Shown: positions 17,039 to 25,713, counted from the stretch's first letter. The stretch is 64,000 nucleotides of DNA from Orlajensenia sp001423545 (GCA_001423545.1 LMOK01000001.1:558001-622000); one strand, 5' to 3'. Notes: a model not told the origin generated them from the letters alone. Numbers and translations are program-made.

Positions 17039-17086
17039 TTCACACGGAAGAGGTCATCGGTTCGAGTCCGGTATCGCCCACTGACA
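17039..17086 (+). repeat. Island direct repeat, right copy (attR-like tRNA-Val fragment)
   Basis: A perfect 48-base copy of 10682-10729: the 3' part of tRNA-Val(CAC) from the anticodon loop onward. The 5' half of the tRNA is absent, so this is not a functional gene. The following terminator and about 45 bases also resemble the left flank (CCCTCC-CCAGCC words at similar spacing), extending the imperfect repeat to over 100 bases. Confidence 0.8.
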
Positions 17087-17089
17087 AGC

Positions 17090-17110
17090 CCCCGGTCTTC
17101 CGGGGTTTTT
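17090..17110 (+). terminator. Displaced tRNA-Val terminator
   Basis: The six-base stem CCCCGG/CCGGGG with loop TCTT is followed by T5. It is the counterpart of the terminator at 10732-10753 and probably the original one of the host tRNA gene. Confidence 0.7.
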
Positions 17111-17226
17111 GTTTCCCGGTCAGGCCCTCCACCAGCCGAGGGCGCCAAGGGAGGCCGACGACATCGTGATTGCCCCCTGTCGCCGATAAGAGGATGCTGG
17201 TCACTACCTCAACGAGGAGACCCGTC

Positions 17227-17760
17227 ATGGCTCGACCTGCCCGGCATTGGATGGCTGCTGCTGTCGACGTTCGAACCGACACGGCCAAGTTCGCCGTCCA
17301 GGGCCCCAGCATCACCGGCATCCACGTCCTTCACGCTGATCGCGCCATCGAGATCCGTGTCACGAACCCCGCCACCAGAACCACCACGGTCACCGTCACC
17401 GTGAGACCGGACTTCGACGGCACCGACCCACATCAGAAGACCCGCACGGGGCAGCAGGTGAAGCTCGGACCCCGGGAGACGAAAACGCTCACATTCAGAT
17501 CACCGCATCCGGACAGCATCCAGTCGGTGCAGCTCGACTCTGACCAACCCGTCATCCCCGGCGGCGACGTTCAGACATTCCGAACCTGGAATCCGAGCAC
17601 GACTGCCACTCTGTGGGAGGTCACTCCGCTCGTCTGGTACGAGGTCTCCGACGGCACACCCGCGAAGCCCGGCGAGCCGAGCTCGGCCACGGGCACGGGC
17701 GGTGACATCGCAGCCCAGCCCCGTGCCTCGCTCCTGAACCAACCCGAGAGGCCACGCTGA
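17227..17760 (+). CDS. Hypothetical protein, 177 residues
   Basis: The ATG at 17227 has GAGGAG nine bases upstream. There is no signal peptide or membrane segment. The middle is strand-rich (ITGIHVLHADRAIEIRVTNPATRTTTVTVTV), like an Ig-like or C2-like beta domain, and the tail is disordered (Pro, Glu, Gly, Ser). I recognise no family. It starts about 140 bases to the right of the island's right repeat, so it was probably the neighbour of tRNA-Val before insertion. Confidence 0.6.
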   Translation: MARPARHWMAAAVDVRTDTAKFAVQGPSITGIHVLHADRAIEIRVTNPATRTTTVTVTVRPDFDGTDPHQKTRTGQQVKLGPRETKTLTFRSPHPDSIQSVQLDSDQPVIPGGDVQTFRTWNPSTTATLWEVTPLVWYEVSDGTPAKPGEPSSATGTGGDIAAQPRASLLNQPERPR

Positions 17761-17837
17761 CCTCGGCTGATCAACGGTCTCCGCGGACCGGATGCCGGCG
17801 GCGGCCGGAATCCGGTCGATCGACGAATCGGAACGGG

Positions 17838-18362
17838 TCAGCTCCAGCCGTACCTCGCGCGCAGCGCTCGCTCGACGAGTTCGTAGCGAGGCTGGTCGAG
17901 GGCCGAAGCCTCCCGGCGCATCCCGGCAGGGCTCACACGGAAGATGCGATCGATGTTCACCCAGCTCGCCCGCCCCTCCGCGTCCCACGGTCCGACTCCG
18001 AGCTCCACGAAGTCGCGCTCGCCCCCGTGGTCCTTGCTGGTGAGCTGGGCCGCCAGCAGCGTTCCTGAGGGCTCCGATGCGACGACCACGACGGGGCGGT
18101 CCTTGCCGCGCCCGTCGTTCTCCTCGTAGGGCACCCAGGTCCACACGATCTCGCCGGGGTCGGGATCGCCATCCGTCGTCGGAGAGAACGTCATGCGCAC
18201 AGCTCCGACGCGGCGCGGGTCGACTTCGATGGTGGCGGAGGAGCTGTCCACCCGACCCGCGCGAGGGCCACCGGAGGCGACGGGCACGCCTGCGCCGCGC
18301 TGCCCGCGCAGCATCCGCCCCACGCGTGCGAGCAAGGCCGGGATCCCATTCGATGACGCCAC
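17838..18362 (-). CDS. PemK/MazF-like toxin-family protein, no antitoxin adjacent
   Basis: 174 residues from a GTG at 18362. The C-terminal 115 residues carry PemK/MazF features: DPDPGEIVWTWVPYEEN (the strand that usually reads G-x-I-x-W-V), KDRPVVVVA, LLAAQLTSKDH, and SWVNIDRIFRVSP. The family cleaves RNA at specific sequences. The N-terminal 50 residues are a Gly/Arg-rich extension. No antitoxin gene lies up- or downstream. Actinobacteria often carry such stand-alone, possibly tamed, members, so toxicity should not be assumed. Confidence 0.75.
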   Translation of the reverse strand: MASSNGIPALLARVGRMLRGQRGAGVPVASGGPRAGRVDSSSATIEVDPRRVGAVRMTFSPTTDGDPDPGEIVWTWVPYEENDGRGKDRPVVVVASEPSGTLLAAQLTSKDHGGERDFVELGVGPWDAEGRASWVNIDRIFRVSPAGMRREASALDQPRYELVERALRARYGWS

Positions 18363-18389
18363 CCTCGCACCCTAGCAAGCGCACGGAAA

Positions 18390-18417
18390 GGGGCGGTGGA
18401 GTCTCCTCCACCGCCCC
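18390..18417 (-). terminator. Terminator of amtB
   Basis: An 11-base perfect stem (18390-18400 with 18407-18417, GGGGCGGTGGA type) lies between amtB and the PemK-like gene. On the minus strand it is followed by a short T-tract. Confidence 0.6.
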
Positions 18418-18448
18418 GCACCGCCAGGTTCCGTGGCGGTGATCCGTG

Positions 18449-19708
18449 TTACACGGTCTCGAGTGCGTAGCCCTCTTCGCCGTGAACGATCGTGTCGACT
18501 CCGGCGACCTCGTCCTCGTTGGTGATCCGGAAGCCCATGGTCTTCTGGATGATCCAGCCGATGGCGAAGGCCATGACGAAGGAGTAGACCATCACGACGA
18601 ACGCTGCAGCGAACTGCTTCCAGAGCTGCTCGAACGAGCCGGTGTCGATGAGGCCGATGCCGGCGCCGAAGATGCCGATGTAGAGCGTTCCGATGAGGCC
18701 GCCGACCAAGTGGATGCCGACGACGTCGAGCGAGTCGTCGAAGCCGAGCTTGAACTTGAGGTCGATCGCGATGGCGCAGACGGCACCGGCGAGGATGCCG
18801 AGGACGATGGCCCAGAACGGCGTCAGGATGTTACAGGCCGGGGTGATGGCGACTAGACCCGCCACGGCACCGGATGCCGCACCGATGGCCGTCGGCTTGC
18901 CGTCCTTGATCTTCTCGACGATGAGCCAGCCGAGGATGGCGGCGGCGGGAGCGGCGAGGGTGTTGATCCAGGCGATCGCGGCGACGCCGTCGACGGCGGC
19001 CTCGGAGCCGGCGTTGAAGCCGAACCAGCCGAACCAGAGCAGCGCGGCGCCGAGCAGGGTGAGCGGCACGTTGTGCGGCTTCTGGATGCCCTTCTGGAAT
19101 CCGACGCGCTTGCCGAGGACCAGTGCGAGGGCGAGTGCTGCCGCACCGGCGTTGATGTGGACGGCGGTGCCACCGGCGAAGTCGTTGACGCCCCAGACGG
19201 GAGCCCAGCCCTCAGCGAGGTTGAAGACCATGAACGCGACGGGGAAGTAGACGAGCGTGACCCAGATGGCCGCGAAGACGATCCACGCACCGAACTTCGC
19301 GCGGTCGGCGATCGCACCCGAGATCAGGGCGACGGTGATGATGGCGAAGGTCGCCTGGAAGCCGGCGAACGCCAGGCCGGGCAGGTCGGGGTCCATCGCG
19401 CCGCCCTCACCCAGGCCGAGGAGGCTGGTGAGGCCGATCGAGCCGTCGAACGGGTTGCCGACGATGCCGGGGATGAGCGGCGTGCCGAACGCGAGTCCGT
19501 AGCCGTAGAGCACCCAGAGCACACCGACCAGCGCCATGGCGCCGAAGCTCATCATCATCATCGAGATGACGCTCTTGGCTTTCACCATCCCGCCGTAGAA
19601 GAATGCGACGCCGGGCGTCATGAGAAGAACGAGTGCCGCTGCGACGAGCAGCCACAGCGAGTTAACGCTCGTGGCCGCGTCGTAGTCGGCTGCTGCAGTC
19701 AACAACAT
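18449..19708 (-). CDS. amtB: Ammonium transporter
   Basis: 419 residues; the ATG at 19708 has AAGGGAG upstream, better than the in-frame codon twelve residues earlier. It has eleven membrane segments and family signatures: FYGGMVKAKS near the N-terminus, NDFAGGTAVHINAG with the pore His, and VGIHLVGGLIGTLYIG with the second pore His. It conducts ammonium across the plasma membrane. A GlnR-type four-part box lies 90-130 bases upstream, so expression under nitrogen limitation is likely. Unlike the usual amtB-glnK(-glnD) operon, no PII gene follows; a terminator and the PemK-like gene come next. Confidence 0.95.
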   Translation of the reverse strand: MLLTAAADYDAATSVNSLWLLVAAALVLLMTPGVAFFYGGMVKAKSVISMMMMSFGAMALVGVLWVLYGYGLAFGTPLIPGIVGNPFDGSIGLTSLLGLGEGGAMDPDLPGLAFAGFQATFAIITVALISGAIADRAKFGAWIVFAAIWVTLVYFPVAFMVFNLAEGWAPVWGVNDFAGGTAVHINAGAAALALALVLGKRVGFQKGIQKPHNVPLTLLGAALLWFGWFGFNAGSEAAVDGVAAIAWINTLAAPAAAILGWLIVEKIKDGKPTAIGAASGAVAGLVAITPACNILTPFWAIVLGILAGAVCAIAIDLKFKLGFDDSLDVVGIHLVGGLIGTLYIGIFGAGIGLIDTGSFEQLWKQFAAAFVVMVYSFVMAFAIGWIIQKTMGFRITNEDEVAGVDTIVHGEEGYALETV

Positions 19709-19798
19709 ACGAATGGTCTCCCTTGGGGTCTGTGCTCGGGACACCAGGCAACCGCCTGCGGCTCCACCGGTGTGTAGACGTCAGTTTTGACGTGGCAC

Positions 19799-19836
19799 GT
19801 TTCGTCGGAGAGATTCGGATGTTTCGGGTCTGTTAC
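19799..19836 (-). promoter_or_regulatory. GlnR-type operator upstream of amtB
   Basis: Read on the minus strand: GTAAC-N6-GAAAC-N6-ATCTC-N6-GAAAC, with exact 11-base spacing. This fits the actinobacterial GlnR consensus GTNAC-N6-GAAAC repeated twice; only the third element is degenerate. It ends 90 bases before the amtB start. Confidence 0.7.
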
Positions 19837-19922
19837 GTGAACGGCCCGTTCGTAAACATCGTGTTTCGCGCCGCCCGGAATCTCCCGACGGATGCTGGTG
19901 GTCGGCTGGGAGAACCTCGACG

Positions 19923-20966
19923 TCAGTCGTGCGGAGGGAGTTCGCCCGTCGTGAGGGCGATGAGGCGCGACATCGCGCGGAGGTACTTCTTGCGATACCC
20001 ACCGGCGAGCATGGTCTCGTCGAAGACCTCGCTGAGGGGGAACCCGCTCGCGATGATGGGGATCTCCGCGTCGTACACGCGGTCGATGAACGCCACGAGG
20101 CGCAGCGCATCCGTCTGGTCGTGCAATTCGTGCACCCCGCTGAGGGCGATGACGTCGAGCGCATCGATGACCTTGACGTACTTCGACGGATGCACTGTCG
20201 CGAGGTGCGTCATGAGGCCGTCGAAGGTGTCGAGCGACACACGCTCGCCCTTCTCCCCCATGCCGGCGACCATGCGCTCGAGCGCATCGTCGTCGACGCT
20301 GACGGCGGAGCCCTCGACATCGCGACGGCGGTAGTCCAGTCCGTCGATGCGGATGGTGCGGAACTGCGCCGACAGGGCCTGGATCTCCCGCAGGAAGTCG
20401 GAGGCGGCGAATCGGCCCTCGCCGAGGGCGTTCGGCGGCGTGTTCGAGGTGGCGGCCACCTGGGTGCCCGTGGCCATCAGCTCCCCGAGCAGACGGGTCA
20501 TGAGCATGGTGTCGCCCGGGTCGTCGAGCTCGAACTCGTCGATGCAGATGAGCTGGGTGCCCGTGAGCAGCTTGACGGTCGGGGCGTAGCCGAGTGCGCC
20601 GACGAGGGCCGTGTACTCGATGAAGGTGCCGAAGTACTTCCGCCCGGGTGCCTGGTGCCACAGAGCGGCGAGCAGGTGCGTCTTGCCGACGCCGAAGCCG
20701 CCGTCGAGGTAGATGCCGGGAAGGGCGGCCTTGGGCTTGCGATTGCGTGAGAAGAACCCACCGGGGCGCTGCGCCCTCCAGACACCCGCGAACTCGTGCA
20801 GGGCCTCGACGGCCTCGAGCTGCGACGGATAGTTCGGGTCGGGACGGTAGGACTCGAACGACGCGTGCTCGAACTGGGGCGGCGGAACGAGCTCGGCGGC
20901 GATCTCGGCCCCGGTGATGCTCGGTGAACGGTCGGTCAGGCGGATGACGGGGCGTGCCGGAGACAT
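19923..20966 (-). CDS. zapE: Cell division protein ZapE (AFG1-like ATPase)
   Basis: 347 residues from the ATG at 20966. It has Walker A GGFGVGKTH, Walker B LICIDEFELDD, and the family features NTPPNALGEGRF and FIDRVYDAEIPIIASG. Members are AAA-like ATPases of the ZapE/AFG1 family, linked to Z-ring destabilisation in E. coli and to mitochondrial quality control in eukaryotes. The ribosome site is weak. It is divergent from the sulfurtransferase gene at 21110, and the two share a 143-base promoter gap. Confidence 0.88.
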   Translation of the reverse strand: MSPARPVIRLTDRSPSITGAEIAAELVPPPQFEHASFESYRPDPNYPSQLEAVEALHEFAGVWRAQRPGGFFSRNRKPKAALPGIYLDGGFGVGKTHLLAALWHQAPGRKYFGTFIEYTALVGALGYAPTVKLLTGTQLICIDEFELDDPGDTMLMTRLLGELMATGTQVAATSNTPPNALGEGRFAASDFLREIQALSAQFRTIRIDGLDYRRRDVEGSAVSVDDDALERMVAGMGEKGERVSLDTFDGLMTHLATVHPSKYVKVIDALDVIALSGVHELHDQTDALRLVAFIDRVYDAEIPIIASGFPLSEVFDETMLAGGYRKKYLRAMSRLIALTTGELPPHD

Positions 20967-21109
20967 GCGTTCGAGGTTTCGTTTCTGTTCGTTGCGCGAC
21001 GACTGCAGTCGCCTTCGTACGCCGCGTAGGTTGGAGAGCGGACAGACCACCAGCCTAATCCGCTTCCCCTCATCCCCCGCCTGACCAGGCTCACCCAGGA
21101 GGTTCCCCC

Positions 21110-22015
21110 ATGACCGTCGATTCCGACCCGTCGCCGAAGTTCAGCGCCTACGCCCACCCGGAGCGACTCGTCTCCACGGCCTGGCTCGCCGAGAACCTCG
21201 ACCGCCCCGGACTCGTCGTGGTGGAGTCCGACGAGGACGTCCTCCTGTACGAGACCGGTCACATCCCCGGCGCCGTGAAGATCGACTGGCACACCGACCT
21301 CAACGACGGCGTCACCCGCGACTACATCGACGGCGAGCGCTTCGCCTCCCTGCTGGGCTCGAAGGGCATCGCCCGGGACACGACCGTGATCATCTACGGC
21401 GACAAGAACAACTGGTGGGCCGCGTACGCCCTCTGGGTCTTCACCCTGTTCGGCCACGAGGACGTGCGCCTGCTCGACGGTGGACGCGACCTCTGGATCG
21501 CCGAGGGACGCGAGACGACGACGGATGCCTCCACTCCCGTGGCCGTCGAGTACCCCGTCGTCGACCGCGACGACGCGACCATCCGCGCGTTCAAGGACGA
21601 CGTGCTGGCCCACTTCGGCAACCCGCTCATCGACGTCCGCTCCCCGGAGGAGTACAGCGGCGAGCGCACCACGGCTCCGGCCTACCCCGAGGAGGGCGCG
21701 CTGCGTGCCGGACACATCCCCTCGGCGGCATCGGTTCCCTGGGCTCGTGCCGCGGCACCCGACGCGACGTTCAAGACCCGCGCCGAACTCGACGACATCT
21801 ACCTCGGCGAGGCCGGGCTCCAAGCCGGTGACGAGGTGATCGCGTACTGCCGTATCGGCGAGCGCTCGAGCCACACGTGGTTCGTGCTCACCCACCTGCT
21901 GGGCTTCGACAACGTGCGCAACTACGACGGGTCCTGGACCGAGTGGGGTTCCGCCGTGCGGGTCCCCATCGTCACGGGCACCGAACCGGGCGAGGCACCC
22001 GCAGCCCGCGTCTGA
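21110..22015 (+). CDS. Thiosulfate sulfurtransferase (two rhodanese domains)
   Basis: 301 residues; the ATG follows AGGAGG. The N-terminal inactive rhodanese domain (HIPGAVKIDW, VIIYGDKNN with no Cys) is followed by a C-terminal active domain with PLIDVRSPEEYSGE, GHIPSAASVPW and the catalytic loop AYCRIGERSSHTWF. It transfers sulfane sulfur from thiosulfate or 3-mercaptopyruvate to thiol acceptors in the cytoplasm. A sufE-like gene starts 51 bases downstream on the same strand, which suggests a shared role in sulfur delivery. This rhodanese-SufE pair is common in actinobacteria. Confidence 0.92.
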   Translation: MTVDSDPSPKFSAYAHPERLVSTAWLAENLDRPGLVVVESDEDVLLYETGHIPGAVKIDWHTDLNDGVTRDYIDGERFASLLGSKGIARDTTVIIYGDKNNWWAAYALWVFTLFGHEDVRLLDGGRDLWIAEGRETTTDASTPVAVEYPVVDRDDATIRAFKDDVLAHFGNPLIDVRSPEEYSGERTTAPAYPEEGALRAGHIPSAASVPWARAAAPDATFKTRAELDDIYLGEAGLQAGDEVIAYCRIGERSSHTWFVLTHLLGFDNVRNYDGSWTEWGSAVRVPIVTGTEPGEAPAARV

Positions 22016-22066
22016 CCGCCGCCTCGCCTGCCGACGATGTCTGCGTCGGGAAGTGGGAGGATTGAC

Positions 22067-22507
22067 GTGATGAACGAGATCCCTCTTCCCGACCAGCTCG
22101 CCGAGATCCGAGACGACTTCCTGGCGCTCGCAGTGCCCGATCGCCTGCAGATGCTGCTCGAGTTCTCCAACGAGCTCCCGGAGCTGCCCGAGCGCTACAA
22201 GGATCACCCCGACCTGTTCGAACGGGTCGAGGAGTGCCAGTCGCCCGTGTTCATCTTCGTGGAGGTGGAGGACGGCCTCGTGCACCTCTACGCGACGGCT
22301 CCGCGCGAAGCCCCCACCACCCGGGGGTTCGCGTCCATCCTCGCCCAGGGACTCGACTCGCTGACCGTCGACCAGGTCCTCGCGATTCCCGACGACTTCC
22401 CGCTGACCATCGGCCTCACCGAGGCGGTCTCGCCCCTGCGCATCCGGGGCATGACGGCGTTGCTCGGCCGCGCCAAGCGTCAGCTGCGGGAGCGCGCCGC
22501 GGCCTGA
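22067..22507 (+). CDS. SufE-family Fe-S assembly protein
   Basis: 146 residues from a GTG at 22067, with an ATG directly after it as an equally good start; GGGAGG lies upstream of both. It has the SufE fold signature with the sulfur-accepting Cys in VEECQSPVFIFVE and the helical C-terminus TPLRIRG-like (SPLRIRGMTALL). SufE accepts persulfide from a cysteine desulfurase and passes it on for Fe-S cluster assembly. It probably forms an operon with the upstream sulfurtransferase. No sufBCDS genes are nearby. Confidence 0.9.
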   Translation: MMNEIPLPDQLAEIRDDFLALAVPDRLQMLLEFSNELPELPERYKDHPDLFERVEECQSPVFIFVEVEDGLVHLYATAPREAPTTRGFASILAQGLDSLTVDQVLAIPDDFPLTIGLTEAVSPLRIRGMTALLGRAKRQLRERAAA

Positions 22508-22582
22508 GCCTGCGGCATCCGCCGTCCTCCCTCCACCCCCGGGGACCAGCGGCATTCGCAGCCCGGCCGCCGTTCTCCGTGA

Positions 22583-23773
22583 TCAGCCCTCGAGGCCGCT
22601 CAACCACGCGGAGACGCTGCGATCCCAGCGGTCGGAATCGTAGTTCCACAGCCTGGCGTGCCGCGCGACTCCCCACTCGTCGTAGCTGACGATGTCGGGA
22701 CGGAGTGCCGCCAGGCGTGCCGAGCCGTTGTGCGGCACGAAGCCGTCATCGCGACTGTGCAGGATGTGGATGGGCACCCTCAGCCGATCCGCCTGCCCGA
22801 GCACGTCGAGGCGGGCGAAGTCGATCGGGGTGGCCAGACCGCTGATCGTGCGCCCCCATCCGTTGCCGAGGGTCCCCACGACGGTGCGCGTGATCGGCTC
22901 GGGAAGGCGGTTGAGCGTGCCCTGAAACGCGAGGATGTCGTGCCAGTCCACGGCCGGCGAATCGAGGACGATACCGGTGACGGATGCCGCATGCCCGGAG
23001 CGCAGCACCGTCTGCAAGGAGATGGCGCCGCCCATCGACCAACCGGCGAGCACGACACCACGGGCGCCGTGCTCCCCGGCGAAGAGCAGGGCGCTCTCGA
23101 CGTCCCGCCACTCGGTGTCGCCGAGGCCGTAGCGACCGTCGGCGCTGTCGGGCGCCTCGCCGTCGTTGCGGTACGACACGATGAGGCAGGTGTAGCCGGC
23201 GCGACGGAACGTCTCCACGGCGCGCAGGCACTCCGGTCGCCGACCACCCCACCCGTGCACCATCACGACCCAGCGGTCCGTCGGCTCGGCGGCCGGGATG
23301 AGCCAGGCCGGGGCGGGGCCGCGTTCGGTCTCGATGGTGACGTCGGAGTACGGATGCCCGAACTCGCCGGGAGCCAGGTGGAACCAGCTGCCGAGCCTGC
23401 CTCGGCTCACACCCCTGAGGTCGCCGAAGTCCACGCCGAGGATGTGCCGCGTCACCGTGACAGCGCCGCCGCCGGTGATGTCGCCGACCCTGGCATGCCC
23501 CTCGTCGTCGTCGAACCAGAAGCTGTACCGGCCGGGAGTGCGGGAGTCGCCGTCGGCGTCGAACTCGATCTCGCCGCGCGCCAGATCGACATCGCGCACG
23601 CGCACGGGCTCCGTGCGCTTGGCTCGGGGCACGACGATCGTCCGCACGAAGCGGGTCACGACCGCCAGCGCTGCGAGCAGCGTGATGATCCAGAACGAGA
23701 CGGCCACGATGCCCGTGACGAGGATTCCGACACGCCGTGCGAACCGGGGCGTGTCGGCGTCATCCTGCGGCAT
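22583..23773 (-). CDS. Membrane-anchored alpha/beta hydrolase
   Basis: 396 residues from the ATG at 23773 (GAAGGGGG upstream). One N-terminal membrane helix (about 15-40) is followed by a 130-residue unfamiliar region and a hydrolase domain. VVMVHGWGG forms the oxyanion region, GWSMGGA the nucleophile elbow, HSRDDGFVP the acid and VARHARLW the His. It is probably an esterase or acylhydrolase of the DUF1100/FrsA-like type on the inner face or outside of the membrane; the substrate is unknown. The divergent DUF3000 gene starts 78 bases away. Confidence 0.82.
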   Translation of the reverse strand: MPQDDADTPRFARRVGILVTGIVAVSFWIITLLAALAVVTRFVRTIVVPRAKRTEPVRVRDVDLARGEIEFDADGDSRTPGRYSFWFDDDEGHARVGDITGGGAVTVTRHILGVDFGDLRGVSRGRLGSWFHLAPGEFGHPYSDVTIETERGPAPAWLIPAAEPTDRWVVMVHGWGGRRPECLRAVETFRRAGYTCLIVSYRNDGEAPDSADGRYGLGDTEWRDVESALLFAGEHGARGVVLAGWSMGGAISLQTVLRSGHAASVTGIVLDSPAVDWHDILAFQGTLNRLPEPITRTVVGTLGNGWGRTISGLATPIDFARLDVLGQADRLRVPIHILHSRDDGFVPHNGSARLAALRPDIVSYDEWGVARHARLWNYDSDRWDRSVSAWLSGLEG

Positions 23774-23851
23774 CCGCGGGCCCCCTTCATCGCCGACGAG
23801 CAGTCGGCGTGCCTGAAGGACGCCGATGCGAAAAGACTCTAGTCTGCACAC

Positions 23852-24442
23852 GTGTCCGAAACCCGACCAGTGCCGACTCCCCCGGAGTTCGCCGCGGCCC
23901 TCGACGCCGTGCGTCGGGCGCGAACGCGCCCTGAGCTCGTGATCTCCGAGATCGCGGCGCCGTCGAGCCTCGCCCCCTGGGCCGTCGCCCTCGCCGCCGA
24001 CGTCTCTCCCACCCGCCACGGCGGTGACTCCGAGCTCGGCACGGGTCGCTTCGTGCTGCTCTACGACCCCGAGGAGCCCGAGTCGTGGGGTGGATCCTTC
24101 CGCGTCGTCTGCTTCGCCCAGGCTCCGCTCGAGACCGACATCGGCACGGATCCGTTCCTCGCGGAGGTCGCCTGGTCGTGGCTCGTCGACGCACTCGACA
24201 CCCGGAGCGCCAAGTACACGGCGGCATCCGGAACCGCCACCAAGATCCTCTCGTCGGGCTTCGGGGAGCTCGCCCGTCAGGGTGATGGCGCCCAGATCGA
24301 ACTGCGTGCCTCCTGGACGCCGCTCGAGCACGACGTCACCGCACACGTCGAGGGCTGGAGCGAACTGCTGTGCATGCTCGCCGGGCTTCCGCCTGCGGCC
24401 GACGGCGTCACCTCCATCCGCTCCCGTCGGGCGGGCAAGTGA
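23852..24442 (+). CDS. DUF3000 family protein
   Basis: 196 residues from a GTG. The sequence (FAAALDAVRRARTRPELVISEI, APWAVALAADV, SWGGSFRVVCFAQAPLE, EVAWSWLVDAL) matches the actinobacterial DUF3000 family, which has no assigned function. Its TGA overlaps the GTG start of the RNase D-like gene by three bases, so the two are co-translated; the pairing is conserved in many actinobacteria. A role tied to RNA processing is guilt by association. Confidence 0.87.
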   Translation: MSETRPVPTPPEFAAALDAVRRARTRPELVISEIAAPSSLAPWAVALAADVSPTRHGGDSELGTGRFVLLYDPEEPESWGGSFRVVCFAQAPLETDIGTDPFLAEVAWSWLVDALDTRSAKYTAASGTATKILSSGFGELARQGDGAQIELRASWTPLEHDVTAHVEGWSELLCMLAGLPPAADGVTSIRSRRAGK

Positions 24443-25638
24443 GCGACCGCCACGTCATCGAGACGCGTGAGGAGTACCTCGCCGCCGTCGATTCGATCTC
24501 AGCCGGCACGGGCCCGATCGCGATCGACGCCGAGCGTGCGAGCGGCTTCCGCTACTCGCAGCGTGCCTATCTCATCCAGGTCTTCCGCCGCGACGCCGGC
24601 GTCTTCCTGTTCGACCCTCCCGCCATCGGCGCCATGACCGAACTCGACGAGGCCGTCGCCGACGTCGAATGGGTCCTGCACGCCGCCAGCCAGGATCTGG
24701 CCTGCCTCCGCGAGGTCGGGCTCGATCCCGCCGTGATCTTCGACACCGAACTCGCCGCACGGCTGCTCGGCCTGCCGCGCGTCGGGCTCGGAACCGTCGT
24801 CGAGGAGCTTCTCGGAATCCACCTGGCGAAGGAGCACTCCGCGGCCGACTGGTCGACGCGTCCTCTCCCCGCCTCCTGGCTCGAGTACGCCGCCCTCGAC
24901 GTCGAGCTGCTCGTCGACCTGCGCGACGCCCTGGCCGTCATGCTCGACGACGCCGGCAAGCGCGGCATCGCCGGTGAGGAGTTCCAGGCCACCCTCGACC
25001 GCGAGGTCAAGGCCGTCCGGGCCGATCCGTGGCGCCGGCTCTCCGGTGTGCACGCCCTGCGCGGCCAGCGCAGCCTGGCGGTCGCGCGGGAACTGTGGCT
25101 GGCCCGCGACGCCCTCGCCCAGGAGCGCGACATCGCTCCGGGTCGTCTGGTTCCGGATGCCTCCCTCGTCGCCGTGGCCCGTGCCATGCCCACCACCAAA
25201 CGCGCCCTCGCCGACCTGCGGGAATTCACAGGTCGCGCCAGCCGCTCGGAGCTCGAGCGCTGGTGGCAGGCCGTGGAGACCGGCCTCACCACGACCGACC
25301 TTCCCGTGATGAAGCAGGCCGGCGACAACACCCTGCCTCCGCCCCGAGCCTGGAGCGACCGGAACCCCGAGGCCGACGCACGCCTCAAGGGCGCTCGGGC
25401 CGCCGTGGCCGTGATCTCCGAGGAGCGCTCCATCCCGATGGAGAACCTGCTCACGCCCGACCTGCTGCGCCGCGTGGCCTGGACTCCCCCGGCCGTCATC
25501 GATGCGGCATCCGTCGCCGACGAACTCGCCAGACTGGGCGCGCGACCGTGGCAGGTTGCAGCAACCTCACAGGCGATCGCCGATGCCTTTGTGGATGCTG
25601 ACCAAGAGCCCGACCAGAGCACGGAAGCCCTTTCGTAG
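24439..25638 (+). CDS. RNase D-like 3'-5' exoribonuclease with HRDC domain
   Basis: 399 residues from the GTG at 24439. The DEDD exonuclease domain shows ExoI (AIDAERASGFRYSQRAYLIQ), ExoII (WVLHAASQDL) and ExoIII (WLEYAALDVELL, Tyr-type). A helical HRDC domain follows at about residues 205-285, and a C-terminal helical extension. It trims structured RNA 3' ends, probably tRNA precursors. The start overlaps the stop of the DUF3000 gene. Confidence 0.9.
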   Translation: MSDRHVIETREEYLAAVDSISAGTGPIAIDAERASGFRYSQRAYLIQVFRRDAGVFLFDPPAIGAMTELDEAVADVEWVLHAASQDLACLREVGLDPAVIFDTELAARLLGLPRVGLGTVVEELLGIHLAKEHSAADWSTRPLPASWLEYAALDVELLVDLRDALAVMLDDAGKRGIAGEEFQATLDREVKAVRADPWRRLSGVHALRGQRSLAVARELWLARDALAQERDIAPGRLVPDASLVAVARAMPTTKRALADLREFTGRASRSELERWWQAVETGLTTTDLPVMKQAGDNTLPPPRAWSDRNPEADARLKGARAAVAVISEERSIPMENLLTPDLLRRVAWTPPAVIDAASVADELARLGARPWQVAATSQAIADAFVDADQEPDQSTEALS

Positions 25639-25713
25639 GTTCTGTCAAACGATTCAGTGGCCATCGGCGCCCTGCCTAGGATCAAGGAAGACTGATCCGA
25701 TAGTGGAGGCGAA

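Larger units (their letters stand above)
10682..17086. mobile_element. tRNA-Val-bounded genomic island, no integrase found
   Basis: About 6.4 kb between perfect 48-base direct repeats: one completing a functional tRNA-Val(CAC), the other a tRNA 3' fragment. This arrangement is the usual signature of integration into a tRNA gene. Contents: a small peptide gene and its frameshifted paralogue, a Crp-family regulator, two secreted proteins, a CHASE2 cyclase, a FecR-domain lipoprotein, and a degenerate Pro-rich region at the right edge. By eye the island has fewer of the CGGATGC words that pervade the flanks. I found no integrase, excisionase, transposase, replication or transfer gene on either strand, so it is either decayed or was moved by a recombinase supplied in trans. 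Confidence 0.75.

Noticed and set aside
17039..17086. A second tRNA-Val gene
   Set aside because: Only the 3' part from the anticodon loop onward is present; there is no 5' acceptor strand or D-arm, so it is an attachment-site remnant.
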